Positions 1-8,975 of a DNA stretch of 46,704 bases are shown here, in pieces. Below the pieces are notes generated by a model, which was not told where the DNA came from, made no database searches, and worked only from the letters and a program-made list of their open reading frames with translations. The position numbers were made by a program, and so were the translations under genes. The stretch spans positions 1 through 46,704 of the forward strand of contig JBDQOI010000020.1 of the NCBI GenBank assembly GCA_040261275.1. Direction: 5' to 3'. The DNA is from UBA8752 sp040261275. Lineage in GTDB: Bacteria; Bacteroidota; Bacteroidia; Flavobacteriales_D; Sanyastnellaceae. The stretch's first letter is position 1, and every line of letters begins with the position of its first letter.

Positions 1-2
1 CC

Positions 3-1733
3 ATTAACATCATCGATACGCACGCGCCTACCGTACACACCTCCGACATGGACGCCGAGTGCGGACCCAACTACGAGGACTGGACCCATGCGGACTGGGA
101 GGCCTACGGCAGCGCGACGGCAACCGACAACTGTGCAGATGTAACGCCCACCGTCACCCACGTGGACTACCACGCGGACGACTGCTACGGGTTCTACGTG
201 CTCACTTGGTCAGCCACCGATGACTGTGGCAACACGGACACAGGACACCAGACCATAAACGTGGTAGACTATGAAGCCCCTGAATTATTCTGTGAGAACA
301 TCACAGTCTGCTGCCCATCAGAGGTACCGCTCCCCATGGATCCCGCGTGCACGGACAATTGTGACCCGAACCCCACGGTAGAGCTCCTGGACGCAGACAC
401 GACGTGGGACGCCGATTGTCCAACGCAAGGTGCTATCCTCAGGTATTGGTTGGCTTTCGATGATTGTGGTAACAATACCCTCTGTACCCAGACGATTTAC
501 ATCGAGGACGACATGGCTCCTCAATTTGAATACACCTGTGGATACACCGACGGAGAGGTCATCGAAATCTGTTGTGAAACAGCAACAGAACAGGACTTCT
601 TCAGCTACGAGTGCGACATGACCTGGTCAGATCCAGGCTGCAATGTCGATTACGTGATCTCAGAGTACACGAGCGTACTCGATTTCGGAGGCGACGTATT
701 GACGGGTTGTTCGGCAAGCACACCTGAGGCTTATGCAAACGGTGAGACCTGTACAGGAAATGTTCCGCATGCATTGAGGCTCTTCAACCTCCCCAGTGGC
801 GACAAGTTCTTTGGACTCAATGCACCGGGCATCATCACCTACATCGGCGATTCCGCATGGTCTTACAGCGCATCATTCTACGTGATCGACGACGAGACAG
901 GCAATTTGAGCAGCGATGACGGTTTCGAAATCGATGTCCTGTTCGATGATGGTCTCGATTGGGCGCATTGGTCAGACCAGGATTTCCCAACAGGTTACAA
1001 GGCCGATTGTCCCATCATTGGAGACAATCACGAAGAGTGGATGTACTACATTCTGTCTTCGGGAACCTTGACGGGATTGGGTGCTTACGAAGGCAGCTCA
1101 TTCTCCCTCGCTCATCAACCGGCGAACCTGTTTTATGGTTGCCAGGTCGGCGAAGGCGCCAACAACTCCAACGAAAACCAGGGATTCAGCTCTTGGATGA
1201 TCATCAACGGTGATTACGTCCATTACGGTGAGTCCATGCCCTTCTATGGAAGCGGTGACATCTTCGGAGATTTGGACTGCTGCTCGGGAGGAAGCTACAC
1301 CCAGACCATTACCCTGCACGACTGCGGTTGCAACACCAACTCGCTGACTTGGACCGTCTTGGCCACAAGCGACGGCTGTGACATCATCGCAGAACAAGAA
1401 GGCGGAAACGCAGAAGAGGTAGACGTTTCTGTCATCGGCGGGGACGCCAACCCAGTCGAAGACAAATTCCCGATCAGCATCATCGAAGTGGCTCCCAACC
1501 CGACGAATAACGCCACGCAGGTGCAATTCATCTCTTCAGCCGCAGTTCGACTCCACATGGACCTCATCCAGATGGACGGCAGTGTGGTGATGAACCTGTT
1601 CGATGGCGATGTCCATCCGGGCATGATCTACACCCAGAATTTGCTCTTGAGTCAATTCGAAGCAGGTATGTACCAGATTCGTTGGTCCACCAACCAAGGA
1701 ACGGTGACCAAGAAGTTGTTGCTGACGAACTGA
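3..1733 (+). CDS. HYR-repeat surface protein with T9SS tail, 5' end outside window
   Basis: Reading frame is open from base 3, so the start lies upstream; 576 residues are visible. The visible part begins in the middle of a cysteine-rich HYR-like module (pattern ...TATDNC..., then DDCGN...QTINVVD, then a new module opening with YEAP). A second module is followed by a conserved region opening CGYTDGEVIEICCE and a C-terminal domain opening ISIIEVAPNPTNN and ending KKLLLTN, which is a type A T9SS sorting domain. It is therefore expected to cross the outer membrane and be anchored or released at the surface. It is a paralogue of the next gene: the last ~390 residues match closely in order and wording. 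Ligand or role is unknown; adhesion is an inference from HYR-type repeats. No enzyme motif is seen. A strong terminator follows 24 bases after the stop. Confidence 0.9.
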   Translation: MNIIDTHAPTVHTSDMDAECGPNYEDWTHADWEAYGSATATDNCADVTPTVTHVDYHADDCYGFYVLTWSATDDCGNTDTGHQTINVVDYEAPELFCENITVCCPSEVPLPMDPACTDNCDPNPTVELLDADTTWDADCPTQGAILRYWLAFDDCGNNTLCTQTIYIEDDMAPQFEYTCGYTDGEVIEICCETATEQDFFSYECDMTWSDPGCNVDYVISEYTSVLDFGGDVLTGCSASTPEAYANGETCTGNVPHALRLFNLPSGDKFFGLNAPGIITYIGDSAWSYSASFYVIDDETGNLSSDDGFEIDVLFDDGLDWAHWSDQDFPTGYKADCPIIGDNHEEWMYYILSSGTLTGLGAYEGSSFSLAHQPANLFYGCQVGEGANNSNENQGFSSWMIINGDYVHYGESMPFYGSGDIFGDLDCCSGGSYTQTITLHDCGCNTNSLTWTVLATSDGCDIIAEQEGGNAEEVDVSVIGGDANPVEDKFPISIIEVAPNPTNNATQVQFISSAAVRLHMDLIQMDGSVVMNLFDGDVHPGMIYTQNLLLSQFEAGMYQIRWSTNQGTVTKKLLLTN

Positions 1734-1757
1734 TTCTTCAACCCACCCAAAAATTGA

Positions 1758-1793
1758 CCCCGAAGAGACCTCAGCGTCTCTTCGGGGTTTTTT
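1758..1793 (+). terminator. Intrinsic terminator after first HYR gene
   Basis: Perfect 12-bp stem CCCCGAAGAGAC / GTCTCTTCGGGG with a 6-base loop followed by six T. It is almost the same as the hairpin after the next paralogous gene (7901-7935), so the terminator was probably duplicated with the gene. Confidence 0.92.
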
Positions 1794-2166
1794 CATTGGG
1801 TCACCAGCGCACATAGGACCATCCTTTCAGTTTGGTCCAGCATCGCAAGACATCAACCTCAGCACGTCTGTTTCATGAGAACGGACAAGGGCCTATTTCG
1901 CAGTGCTCACCCATGGACAAGCAGAGATCTCTTCCGCCCTCTTCATTGATATGTCCCCACATCATTAGGGTCCTGTCCTAGACCAGAATGGTTGTTCTCG
2001 ACACAGGAAGTGGCACTGGAAATGGGCCACTCATAACCCAAACACCTCTATAAATATTTCCAACAATCAAATTATAGAAGGGTTTAGGATACCATTATCA
2101 TCATTGACGACGGATGTAGTACTTATAACCTAAGACCGTAAGAACTTGCTTACAACCGAATTCACA
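1794..2166. other. Long intergenic region before the giant HYR gene
   Basis: This 373-base stretch holds no convincing ORF. The last ~130 bases (about 2040-2135) are clearly AT-richer than the surroundings and probably contain the promoter of the gene at 2167, but no well-spaced TTG/TAnnTTTG pair could be assigned. Weak dyads such as GGACCA/TGGTCC near 1816-1840 were seen but are not convincing. Confidence 0.5.
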
Positions 2167-5100
2167 ATGTCCCGTACTTTCTTGTCCATTTCTGCGGCCT
2201 TCGTTGCCGTCATTTGCTCGATCCAAACGCCTGAGGCTTTTGCCGAAATCCCAGCAATGAACGCATTGGTTTCCAGTGCGGATTCCACTGTCATCGAATA
2301 CCCTTGCCCCCCCTTCGTGCCCTGCACGATTCCCCCGGGACACATCCGAACCCAAACCATGGGCGGATGGGGCACAACCTGCTCCGGCAACAACCCTGGC
2401 TGCTTCTTGGCTGCGAATTTCGACCTGGCCTTCCCCAGTGGCCTGACCATTGGATGCAGTGACGGAGATTCCTTGCATTTCACGGGATCCGAAGCCATCA
2501 GGGAGTTTCTTCCTTGTGGAAGCACAGGGGCAATCCTGGACGAATCCGCCATTGACCCCACCTGCACAGACAACGTTTTGGCGGGCCAACTCCTTGCCGC
2601 TTCACTCAACCTCGGGTTTGACGATGAAATCGGGGACTTTGGAGCCTCGGACTCGCTCCTGCGCAACCTTGTTTTTGCCGACGCCAACTTTGCCAACTAC
2701 ACGGTAAGTGCCTTCATCATGGAAGCCAACGCTGTCTTTGGAGGCTGCATGGCAGGGGATCCAAGCTACTATGTTCAAGGATTGACCCAGATTAATGAGG
2801 ACTTCGTGGATGGAGTTCAATACAATGGAAACCTGCTGTATCGCGACTGTGCACCGAACAACTGCTCGTGCATAGTCTACTGCCCTGAAGACCTCACCCT
2901 CCATTGCGGAGATGATATGTCACCAGAAATGACGGGGATGCCCAGCATCAGCGGAGACTGCTGCCTGGCTTCAGACCACGACACCTGCGATGTCATCATC
3001 AGCTGGACCCACGAAGATGTATTGGGCGACCCCGGCTGTGTTCAAACCATCACGCGCACGTTCATGGGGTCCATCACTTTAGCCTCGGGCATCAATACCG
3101 GCGGAAGTGATTCGGTATTCACCTGTCACCAGACCCTGACGGTCATCGACACTGTTCCTCCCACCGTCACCATTCACTGCCCAGCAGATACCACCCTTCA
3201 CTCTGACGCAGAGTGCCTCGCCAACACCCACCCTGAAGCAACGGGACATGCCACGGCTGACATCGAGGACAACTGCGATCCAAATCCTTCACTGCACCCG
3301 TTGACTTACACGGACAGTGAGCTTTCCTTCACGGACGGAGCCGATGCAGGATGTTACAGCTTCATCCGTACTTGGACCGCCACGGGAAGCGACTGGTGCG
3401 ACAGCACGGACCACGCGACTTGCCACCAGACCATTACTGTCGTCGACCTTCTCCCTCCTTCCATTCATGTAGAAGACATGGACGCCGACTGCGGACCTGA
3501 TTATGCGGACTACTCACATGAAGATTGGGCCGACCTCGGCGACGCTACCGCAACGGACAACTGTGACGCTCATGTTACCGCATTTGTCAGCAATGTGACC
3601 TTCCACAGCGACGATTGCTATGGGTTCTACACGCTCCATTGGTCGGCCACGGACGATTGCGGAAACGCCTCTTCTGCCACCCAGACCATCAACATCGTAG
3701 ACAACCATGCGCCAACGGTCCACTTGACCTGCCCGGACTCCATTACGGTAGCATCCGACGAAGATTGCTTTACCAATACCACTCCCAACGCTACCGGCAC
3801 AGCAGGCGTAACCTATGACGACAACTGCGCCGTAGCTGACTCTTTCTTGACCTATGCCGACGAGGTCACCCACGTCTTAGGGACGGGGTGCTACACCATT
3901 GAACGCATGTGGACGGCAGGAGCTACAGATGCCTGTGGACACTATACTTCCAACAATTGCACGCAGACCATCACGGTAGTCGACCTGATTCCTCCGACCA
4001 TCCATGCGGCAGACACGATGTTCGAATGCGTCCCCGGAAACAACTTCTACCCCGACCTGACCCTCGCCGAATGGGCCAATCTCGTAGAGGCTTCCGCGAC
4101 TGACAATTGCGATGACAACGTGCACCCCGAATTGGTATCGGTAGCCATGACGCAGGATTCCTGCACCACGACCTATGTGCTCACTTGGGAGGCTGAGGAC
4201 GAATGCGGCAACCCCGCCACCGCCCATCAAACGGTGGACGTAACAGATGACGAAGCACCGGAACTTGAAATTGCCTGTGCCGAGGAAATCACCTTGACGT
4301 CCGACGAAAACTGTCACGTGGACCTTCCGATGGATCCGCCCACCTACACCGTGCTCGACTGCGATTCAGCTGTGGACATCCACATCAGCGGTCCTGTCAA
4401 CGTCACCCACCCCGACCTCACCTATTCCGACGACGATGATCACGAAGGCTGTTACACTGTGGTCCAAACGTGGACGGTAACCGCCACCGACTGGTGCGGA
4501 TTGTCCTCCACAGAGACTTGCGAGCGCACCGTTCATGTTGTCGATCTCACTCCCCCCACCTTCACGGGTGATTCCGTCATCAACATCTCCTGTGAGCTGT
4601 GGGCTGCCTACGAGGACAGCATCGTTGTCACCGCCGATGACAACTGCGACAGCCACGTCAGCATCACGATGGTGCAAGAAGAGGTCAGCGGAACCTGCCC
4701 CTTCTCCTACTTCCGCACCTACCACGCGGTGGACGATTGTGGCAACATGTCCACGTACAATCAGCTCATCAACGTCATTGACAACGTTCCCCCCGTCGTT
4801 ACCATTATTTGCCCGGACTCGATTACCGTGGGCAGCGATGAAAACTGCTTTGCCGACCTCAGCCTTGAGAACACCGGCAGCGCCATCGGAAGCATTTCCG
4901 ACAACTGCGACCCCGACCCCACGGTGACCTCCATTGACCATGTGGACGGAGCTCCCACTTATTCCGATTTGGGAGACGATGACAACCCGGAGGGATGTTT
5001 CACCTTCATCAGGACTTGGACGGCTTCAGGAGAAGATTGGTGCGACAACGAAGCTGATACCTCGTGCACCCAGCACATTACGGTCATCGACCAGATTCCT

Positions 5101-7878
5101 CCGGTTTTCAACCTTCACCCGGAGAGCATCACCTTGGATTGCTATGACAGTTATGACGTCCCGCTCCCTGTCGCGGATGACAACTGTGATACCGATGTCA
5201 CTCAAAGCTGCAGCAATGAAATCGTCTACACACTGGACGGCTGCCTGACTTGCTACGTTGATACCTGGACCTGCACTGCGATTGACGACTGCGGAAACAG
5301 CGCTTCGGTCAGCTGGTCGTACACCGTAACGGACGAGCATGCACCTGTCATCACTGTGGCCTGCCCCGATGATGTCTCCCTCTACAGCGACTCGAATTGC
5401 CATGTCGACCTTCCCGGGGACGAGCCCGTGTATGAGGTGACCGATTGCGACCTCACCACCGAGGTAACCGTCGAATACAACGAGACCATGGAGGACGACC
5501 TCTCCGCATCCGATGACGACAACCACGAAGGGTGCTACTCCATCCACCAATCTTGGACCATCATCGCTACCGACTGCAAGGGCAATTCGTCCAGTGAGAC
5601 GTGCGAGCGCACCATCACCGTCTACGACACGATGGCACCGGAATTCAACTCAGAACCTGAAAGCTTGACGTTGAGCTGCTTCGATAGTTATGATGTGCCG
5701 ATCCCCGTGGCTTCGGACAACTGTGACAGTGAGGTCAACCAGGGATGCAGCAACGAAATCGTCTACACTTTGGACGGTTGCGAGACCTGCTATGTAGACA
5801 CTTGGACTTGCCATGCAAACGACGACTGTGGAAACAGCACCACCATCAGTTGGTCCTACACCATAACCGACGAAGAGGCACCCGTGATCACCGTCGCTTG
5901 CCCGAATGACGTGGACCTGTTCAGCGATGCGAACTGCATGGTCAGCATCCCCAATGACGAGCCCTATTACGAGGTGACCGACTGCGACCTGAACACGGAA
6001 GTCACCGTGGAGTATGAAGAGAACATGACAGATGACCTCTTCGCTTCAGATGATGACAACCATGAAGGATGCTACTTCATCCACCAATCCTGGACCATCA
6101 CGGCAACCGATTGCAAGGGCAATTCGTCCAGTGAGTCCTGCGATCGCACCATCACGGTGTATGACCTCAATGCGCCGGTCTTCAATTCCACACCTTCTGA
6201 CGCGGTTTACAGCTGCGACGATACTTGGGACATCGGACTCCCTGTAGCTTCGGACAACTGTGACAGTGAGGTGAGCCAGTCGTGCAATCACGTCATGACC
6301 TATACCTACGGAGAGGATTGTCCTTACGGTTACATTCAAGAATGGACATGCACGGCAGTGGACGATTGCGGAAATGAGGCCAGCATCAGCTGGACGATCA
6401 CCGTAGTCGACGACACCCCGCCCGTATGCACTCCGGAGGACATCAGCGTATGCTGTCCTTCCGAAGTTCCCCTCCCGGAACTCCCCATGGCAACGGACAA
6501 CTGCGATCCTGACCCCATGGTCATACCCATGGGTGCAGACACCACATGGGATGAGGACTGCCCCACCCAAGGCGTGATCCTTCGCTACTGGCAGGCCATG
6601 GACTGTGCGGGCAACACGTCCAGCTGCACGCAGACCATCACGATCGAGGACAACGAGGCCCCGACATTTGATTACACCTGTGGATACACCGACGGCGAGG
6701 TCATTGAGATCTGCTGCGAAACCGCAACGGAGCAAGACTTCCTGAGCTACCAGTGCGACATTGCTTGGGATGACAACTGCCCGGATCACGTCATCGTGGA
6801 TTACCAGAGCACGCTGAACCTCGACGACGAGAATCCCTCCAGCTGCACCACCACAACGCCGGAAGCTTATGAGGATGGTGAAACATGCGTTGGGTTCATT
6901 CCCCATGCCCTTCGCCTGTTCTCCCTGCCCAGCAACGACAAGTTCTTTGGCCTGGCTGAAGACCAACCCGGTATTGTCACGTACATCGACGATTCCAGCT
7001 GGACCTACACCGCCACCTTCTACCTCATTGACGAGTCCACGGGTGATCTGAGCATGGACGATGGATTTGAAATCGACGTTCTCTTCAACAATGGTCTCGA
7101 CTGGACCGGATGGTCCAACCAAAGCTTCCCTACAGGTTACAAGGCGGACTGCCCCATTCTCGGAGATTTCCACGAAGAGTGGATGTATTACATCCTCGAC
7201 TCAGGAACCCTGACCGGTATGGGAGCCTATGACGGAAGTGAGTTCGAACTGTACCACCAGCCACAGAACCAGTTCTACGGTTGTCAGGTGGGTACTGCAG
7301 CCAACAACTCCAATGAAAATTATGGCTTCAGCTCTTGGATGATCCTCAACGGTACCTACTCCTACTACGGACAAGAAATGGACTACATGGGCAGCGGCGA
7401 CATCTTCTCCGATCTGGACTGCTGCTTGGGCGGCAGCTACCATCAGTCCGTTACCTTGATCGACTGCGGCTGCAATACAAACTCCCTGGAGTGGACGGTC
7501 GTGGCCACGAGCGATGGCTGTGGCGTCATTGCCGGCCAAGCGGGAAGTGCCAATGCCGAGGAGACGGAGGTCTTCATCACGGGCGGGGAAACCGATCCCA
7601 TCGAAAACAAGTTCCCCATCACCGTCATGGACTTGGCGCCAAACCCCACAGACCACGCCACCCAGATCAAGTTCGTCTCATCCACCGCTGTCCGCTTGCA
7701 AATGGACCTCATCCAAATGGATGGAACATGGGTGACGAACCTGTTCAATGGCGACATCCATCCCGATATGATGTACACCCAGAACTTGCTCATGAGCGAG
7801 TACGATGCGGGCATGTACCAGGTGCGGTGGTCCACCACCCAAGGCTCCATCACCAAGAAGATCCTTCTAACAAACTGA
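2167..7878 (+). CDS. Giant cysteine-rich HYR-repeat protein with T9SS sorting domain
   Basis: 1903 residues from ATG 2167; a TTG 21 bases upstream is in frame, but ATG gives a clean signal peptide (MSRTFLSISAAFVAVICS... ending near AFA). Residues ~30-245 form an N-terminal domain (TTCSGNNPGC, ...GFDDEIGDF, INEDFVDG) of a kind common in Bacteroidota surface proteins. Then come about 13 HYR-like modules, each starting after a [VI]xD-xx-[PA]P junction and carrying DNCD and DDCGN plus several cysteines, suggesting disulfide-stabilised beta-sandwiches. A conserved ~270-residue region shared with the upstream paralogue follows, then a T9SS type A domain (VMDLAPNPTDHATQ...KKILLTN). Two consecutive two-module units are tandem duplicates (separate entry). 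Likely a long exported surface filament or adhesin; the binding target is not inferable. Expressed alone, with its own terminator at 7901. Confidence 0.93.
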   Translation: MSRTFLSISAAFVAVICSIQTPEAFAEIPAMNALVSSADSTVIEYPCPPFVPCTIPPGHIRTQTMGGWGTTCSGNNPGCFLAANFDLAFPSGLTIGCSDGDSLHFTGSEAIREFLPCGSTGAILDESAIDPTCTDNVLAGQLLAASLNLGFDDEIGDFGASDSLLRNLVFADANFANYTVSAFIMEANAVFGGCMAGDPSYYVQGLTQINEDFVDGVQYNGNLLYRDCAPNNCSCIVYCPEDLTLHCGDDMSPEMTGMPSISGDCCLASDHDTCDVIISWTHEDVLGDPGCVQTITRTFMGSITLASGINTGGSDSVFTCHQTLTVIDTVPPTVTIHCPADTTLHSDAECLANTHPEATGHATADIEDNCDPNPSLHPLTYTDSELSFTDGADAGCYSFIRTWTATGSDWCDSTDHATCHQTITVVDLLPPSIHVEDMDADCGPDYADYSHEDWADLGDATATDNCDAHVTAFVSNVTFHSDDCYGFYTLHWSATDDCGNASSATQTINIVDNHAPTVHLTCPDSITVASDEDCFTNTTPNATGTAGVTYDDNCAVADSFLTYADEVTHVLGTGCYTIERMWTAGATDACGHYTSNNCTQTITVVDLIPPTIHAADTMFECVPGNNFYPDLTLAEWANLVEASATDNCDDNVHPELVSVAMTQDSCTTTYVLTWEAEDECGNPATAHQTVDVTDDEAPELEIACAEEITLTSDENCHVDLPMDPPTYTVLDCDSAVDIHISGPVNVTHPDLTYSDDDDHEGCYTVVQTWTVTATDWCGLSSTETCERTVHVVDLTPPTFTGDSVINISCELWAAYEDSIVVTADDNCDSHVSITMVQEEVSGTCPFSYFRTYHAVDDCGNMSTYNQLINVIDNVPPVVTIICPDSITVGSDENCFADLSLENTGSAIGSISDNCDPDPTVTSIDHVDGAPTYSDLGDDDNPEGCFTFIRTWTASGEDWCDNEADTSCTQHITVIDQIPPVFNLHPESITLDCYDSYDVPLPVADDNCDTDVTQSCSNEIVYTLDGCLTCYVDTWTCTAIDDCGNSASVSWSYTVTDEHAPVITVACPDDVSLYSDSNCHVDLPGDEPVYEVTDCDLTTEVTVEYNETMEDDLSASDDDNHEGCYSIHQSWTIIATDCKGNSSSETCERTITVYDTMAPEFNSEPESLTLSCFDSYDVPIPVASDNCDSEVNQGCSNEIVYTLDGCETCYVDTWTCHANDDCGNSTTISWSYTITDEEAPVITVACPNDVDLFSDANCMVSIPNDEPYYEVTDCDLNTEVTVEYEENMTDDLFASDDDNHEGCYFIHQSWTITATDCKGNSSSESCDRTITVYDLNAPVFNSTPSDAVYSCDDTWDIGLPVASDNCDSEVSQSCNHVMTYTYGEDCPYGYIQEWTCTAVDDCGNEASISWTITVVDDTPPVCTPEDISVCCPSEVPLPELPMATDNCDPDPMVIPMGADTTWDEDCPTQGVILRYWQAMDCAGNTSSCTQTITIEDNEAPTFDYTCGYTDGEVIEICCETATEQDFLSYQCDIAWDDNCPDHVIVDYQSTLNLDDENPSSCTTTTPEAYEDGETCVGFIPHALRLFSLPSNDKFFGLAEDQPGIVTYIDDSSWTYTATFYLIDESTGDLSMDDGFEIDVLFNNGLDWTGWSNQSFPTGYKADCPILGDFHEEWMYYILDSGTLTGMGAYDGSEFELYHQPQNQFYGCQVGTAANNSNENYGFSSWMILNGTYSYYGQEMDYMGSGDIFSDLDCCLGGSYHQSVTLIDCGCNTNSLEWTVVATSDGCGVIAGQAGSANAEETEVFITGGETDPIENKFPITVMDLAPNPTDHATQIKFVSSTAVRLQMDLIQMDGTWVTNLFNGDIHPDMMYTQNLLMSEYDAGMYQVRWSTTQGSITKKILLTN
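5104..6177 (+). repeat. Tandem 537-bp duplication of a two-module HYR unit
   Basis: Unit 1 (5104-5640) and unit 2 (5641-6177) are each 179 codons and align without gaps from VFN/EFN through to the next module junction. Shared strings include CSNEIVYTLDGC, CYVDTWTC and SDDDNHEGCY. A third, diverged partial copy begins at 6178 (VFNSTPSD). This indicates recent in-frame expansion of the stalk by unequal recombination. Confidence 0.88.
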
Positions 7879-7900
7879 CTCTGATTCACTCAAGCGAAAG

Positions 7901-7935
7901 CCCCGGAGAGACACCAGTTCTCTTCGGGGTTTTTT
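7901..7935 (+). terminator. Intrinsic terminator after giant HYR gene
   Basis: Stem CCCCGGAGAGA / TCTCTTCGGGG (11 pairs, one G-T), 7-base loop, followed by six T. It lies 22 bases after the stop codon and resembles the terminator at 1758-1793. Confidence 0.9.
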
Positions 7936-7989
7936 CTTTTGGGCCAGGAAACGTCGGAATGCCCCCAAGCTGCAGTTTCGAAATCGTGC

Positions 7990-7997
7990 TAGCTTGT
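7990..7997 (+). promoter_or_regulatory. -7 box TAGCTTGT, 12 bases before ATG 8002
   Basis: Resembles the Bacteroidota TAnnTTTG element. Its T is at -12 relative to the ATG, so transcription would start at or very near the start codon. The sequence TAGCTTGT-N-GGCATGA is almost the same before the gene at 20854. No -33 TTG at the usual distance was found. Confidence 0.5.
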
Positions 7998-8001
7998 AGG
8001 C

Positions 8002-8760
8002 ATGAGCGAGCACGATGTGATCATTTCAATGTCGGAGCCCCGTTACTGGGTCATGCTCCTCAGCTGCATGGGCGCAGGGCTCTGGACCATCCGTTACTTC
8101 CAAAGGAACCTAGGTGACAATCCTACGGCCCGAAAGAGGTTGGGCCTCTTCATGATCGGACTACAGAGTATCGACCTTCTCCTTGCCCTGTTTCATCCCG
8201 ACATCGGATTCTCCATCCACCGCTCCCTGCCGCTGCATTTCTGCGGCCTGAATACCCTGCTCATCGGAATCAACTGCTTTTGGATGAACCGCGCCGTATT
8301 CTCCTTCACTGCCTTCATGGGCATGATCGGGGGCGCCCATTCCGTGCTGACCCCACAGCTGCCATCGGGCGACTTGTTCCCACTGCTGTTGCTTTTCTAT
8401 GTCAAACACGCTGCCCTCGTCTTCGTTCCCATCATCATGGCGCGCTCTTACGGCCTGCATTTCCGGCGCTTCGACTGGATCCGCACCTACGGGTGGTCCG
8501 TCGCCCTTTCGACCCTGGTCATGGGATTCAATGCCGTGCTCAACCTGCAATTTCCCAACCCCAATGGGCATGTGGCCAACTACATGTATGTCTGGGAAGC
8601 GCCCGTTGCGAACAACCCCTTGGTATTCGATTGGCCGTGGCCGTGGTACCTCGCACCGCTGCATGCAGCACTGCTCGTGCACCTCATCCTGATCAATGCG
8701 GCCTTCCGCAAATGGCATCCGTGGTTCATCAACGGTAATCGAGTGCGGTGGTACGCTTGA
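8002..8760 (+). CDS. YwaF/TIGR02206-family integral membrane protein
   Basis: 252 residues with about six or seven hydrophobic segments. Family-type features are the LPLHFCGLN segment (~residues 74-82), a GGAHSVLTPQLP segment (~113-124) and a following conserved FYVKHAAL stretch, as in the YwaF/TIGR02206 (TMEM164-like) family, whose biochemical role is not established. The start ATG 8002 is supported by a -7-like box at exactly -12. It stands alone between the terminator at 7901-7935 and the promoter of the cysteine operon; a functional link to cysteine synthesis is not shown. No terminator was seen after it. Confidence 0.85.
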   Translation: MSEHDVIISMSEPRYWVMLLSCMGAGLWTIRYFQRNLGDNPTARKRLGLFMIGLQSIDLLLALFHPDIGFSIHRSLPLHFCGLNTLLIGINCFWMNRAVFSFTAFMGMIGGAHSVLTPQLPSGDLFPLLLLFYVKHAALVFVPIIMARSYGLHFRRFDWIRTYGWSVALSTLVMGFNAVLNLQFPNPNGHVANYMYVWEAPVANNPLVFDWPWPWYLAPLHAALLVHLILINAAFRKWHPWFINGNRVRWYA

Positions 8761-8779
8761 CAAACAGCACGAAGACGCC

Positions 8780-8810
8780 TTGATTTAATAGACAAAAAGT
8801 ATTATATTCA
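8780..8810 (+). promoter_or_regulatory. Probable promoter of cysteine operon leader
   Basis: TTG (8780-8782) is separated by 20 bases from TATATTCA (8803-8810), resembling the Bacteroidota -33/-7 pair TTG/TAnnTTTG. The T of the -7 box is 12 bases before the ATG of the leader peptide at 8815, predicting a leaderless start. The flanks are AT-rich, in contrast to neighbouring genes. Confidence 0.6.
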
Positions 8811-8814
8811 CGAC

Positions 8815-8889
8815 ATGACGCGTTCCAACTGCTGCTGCTGTTGTTGTCTTTTCCTCGGGGCTTTGGGCTTCCGAAAGGGGACGCGCTGA
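8815..8889 (+). CDS. Poly-cysteine leader peptide (attenuator sORF)
   Basis: 24-residue ORF beginning MTRSNCCCCCCLFLG and ending TGA at 8887-8889. Six consecutive Cys codons (three TGC then three TGT, 8830-8847) make a functional protein unlikely and a regulatory leader likely. It sits between a probable promoter and an intrinsic terminator hairpin (8920-8949), directly upstream of a cysteine synthase gene. Inference: when Cys-tRNA is scarce the ribosome stalls on the Cys run, the downstream GGGGCT (8857-8862) can pair with GGCCCC (8920-8925) and the terminator cannot form, so the cys operon is transcribed; when Cys is plentiful the terminator forms. Leaderless poly-Cys short ORFs acting as cysteine-responsive attenuators are known from mycobacteria; this one is in a bacteroidote. 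Confidence 0.85.
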   Translation: MTRSNCCCCCCLFLGALGFRKGTR

Positions 8890-8925
8890 TATATAACTCC
8901 CTTTCAGAAACCATTCGATGGCCCC
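8857..8925 (+). promoter_or_regulatory. Possible antiterminator pairing in cys leader
   Basis: GGGGCT at 8857-8862 can pair with GGCCCC at 8920-8925 (five Watson-Crick pairs plus one G-U), which would remove the 5' arm of the terminator. A second possible helix is GAAAGGG (8873-8879) with CCCTTTC (8899-8905), which a ribosome at the leader stop codon would disrupt. The pairing was read by eye; no folding energies were computed. Confidence 0.45.
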
Positions 8926-8949
8926 CTGCGTAAGCACGGGGCCTTTTTT
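8920..8949 (+). terminator. Attenuator terminator before cysM
   Basis: GGCCCC (8920-8925) pairs with GGGGCC (8938-8943). Inside, TGC pairs with GCA around a GTAA tetraloop after a C-C mismatch. Six T follow (8944-8949). It lies 30 bases after the poly-Cys leader stop and 26 bases before the cysM start, so it must be read through for operon expression. Confidence 0.88.
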
Positions 8950-8975
8950 GTTGTCCAAAAAACGAGAATGCCAGC

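Noticed and set aside
2146..2166. TTG start 21 bases upstream for the giant HYR protein
   Set aside because: ATG 2167 gives a normal signal peptide; the extension adds seven residues before it and has no supporting signal.
6046..7173. 375-codon minus-strand frame inside the giant HYR gene
   Set aside because: Opposite a continuous, paralogue-supported protein; no recognisable domains, and it arises from the absence of stops in a GC-rich reverse frame.
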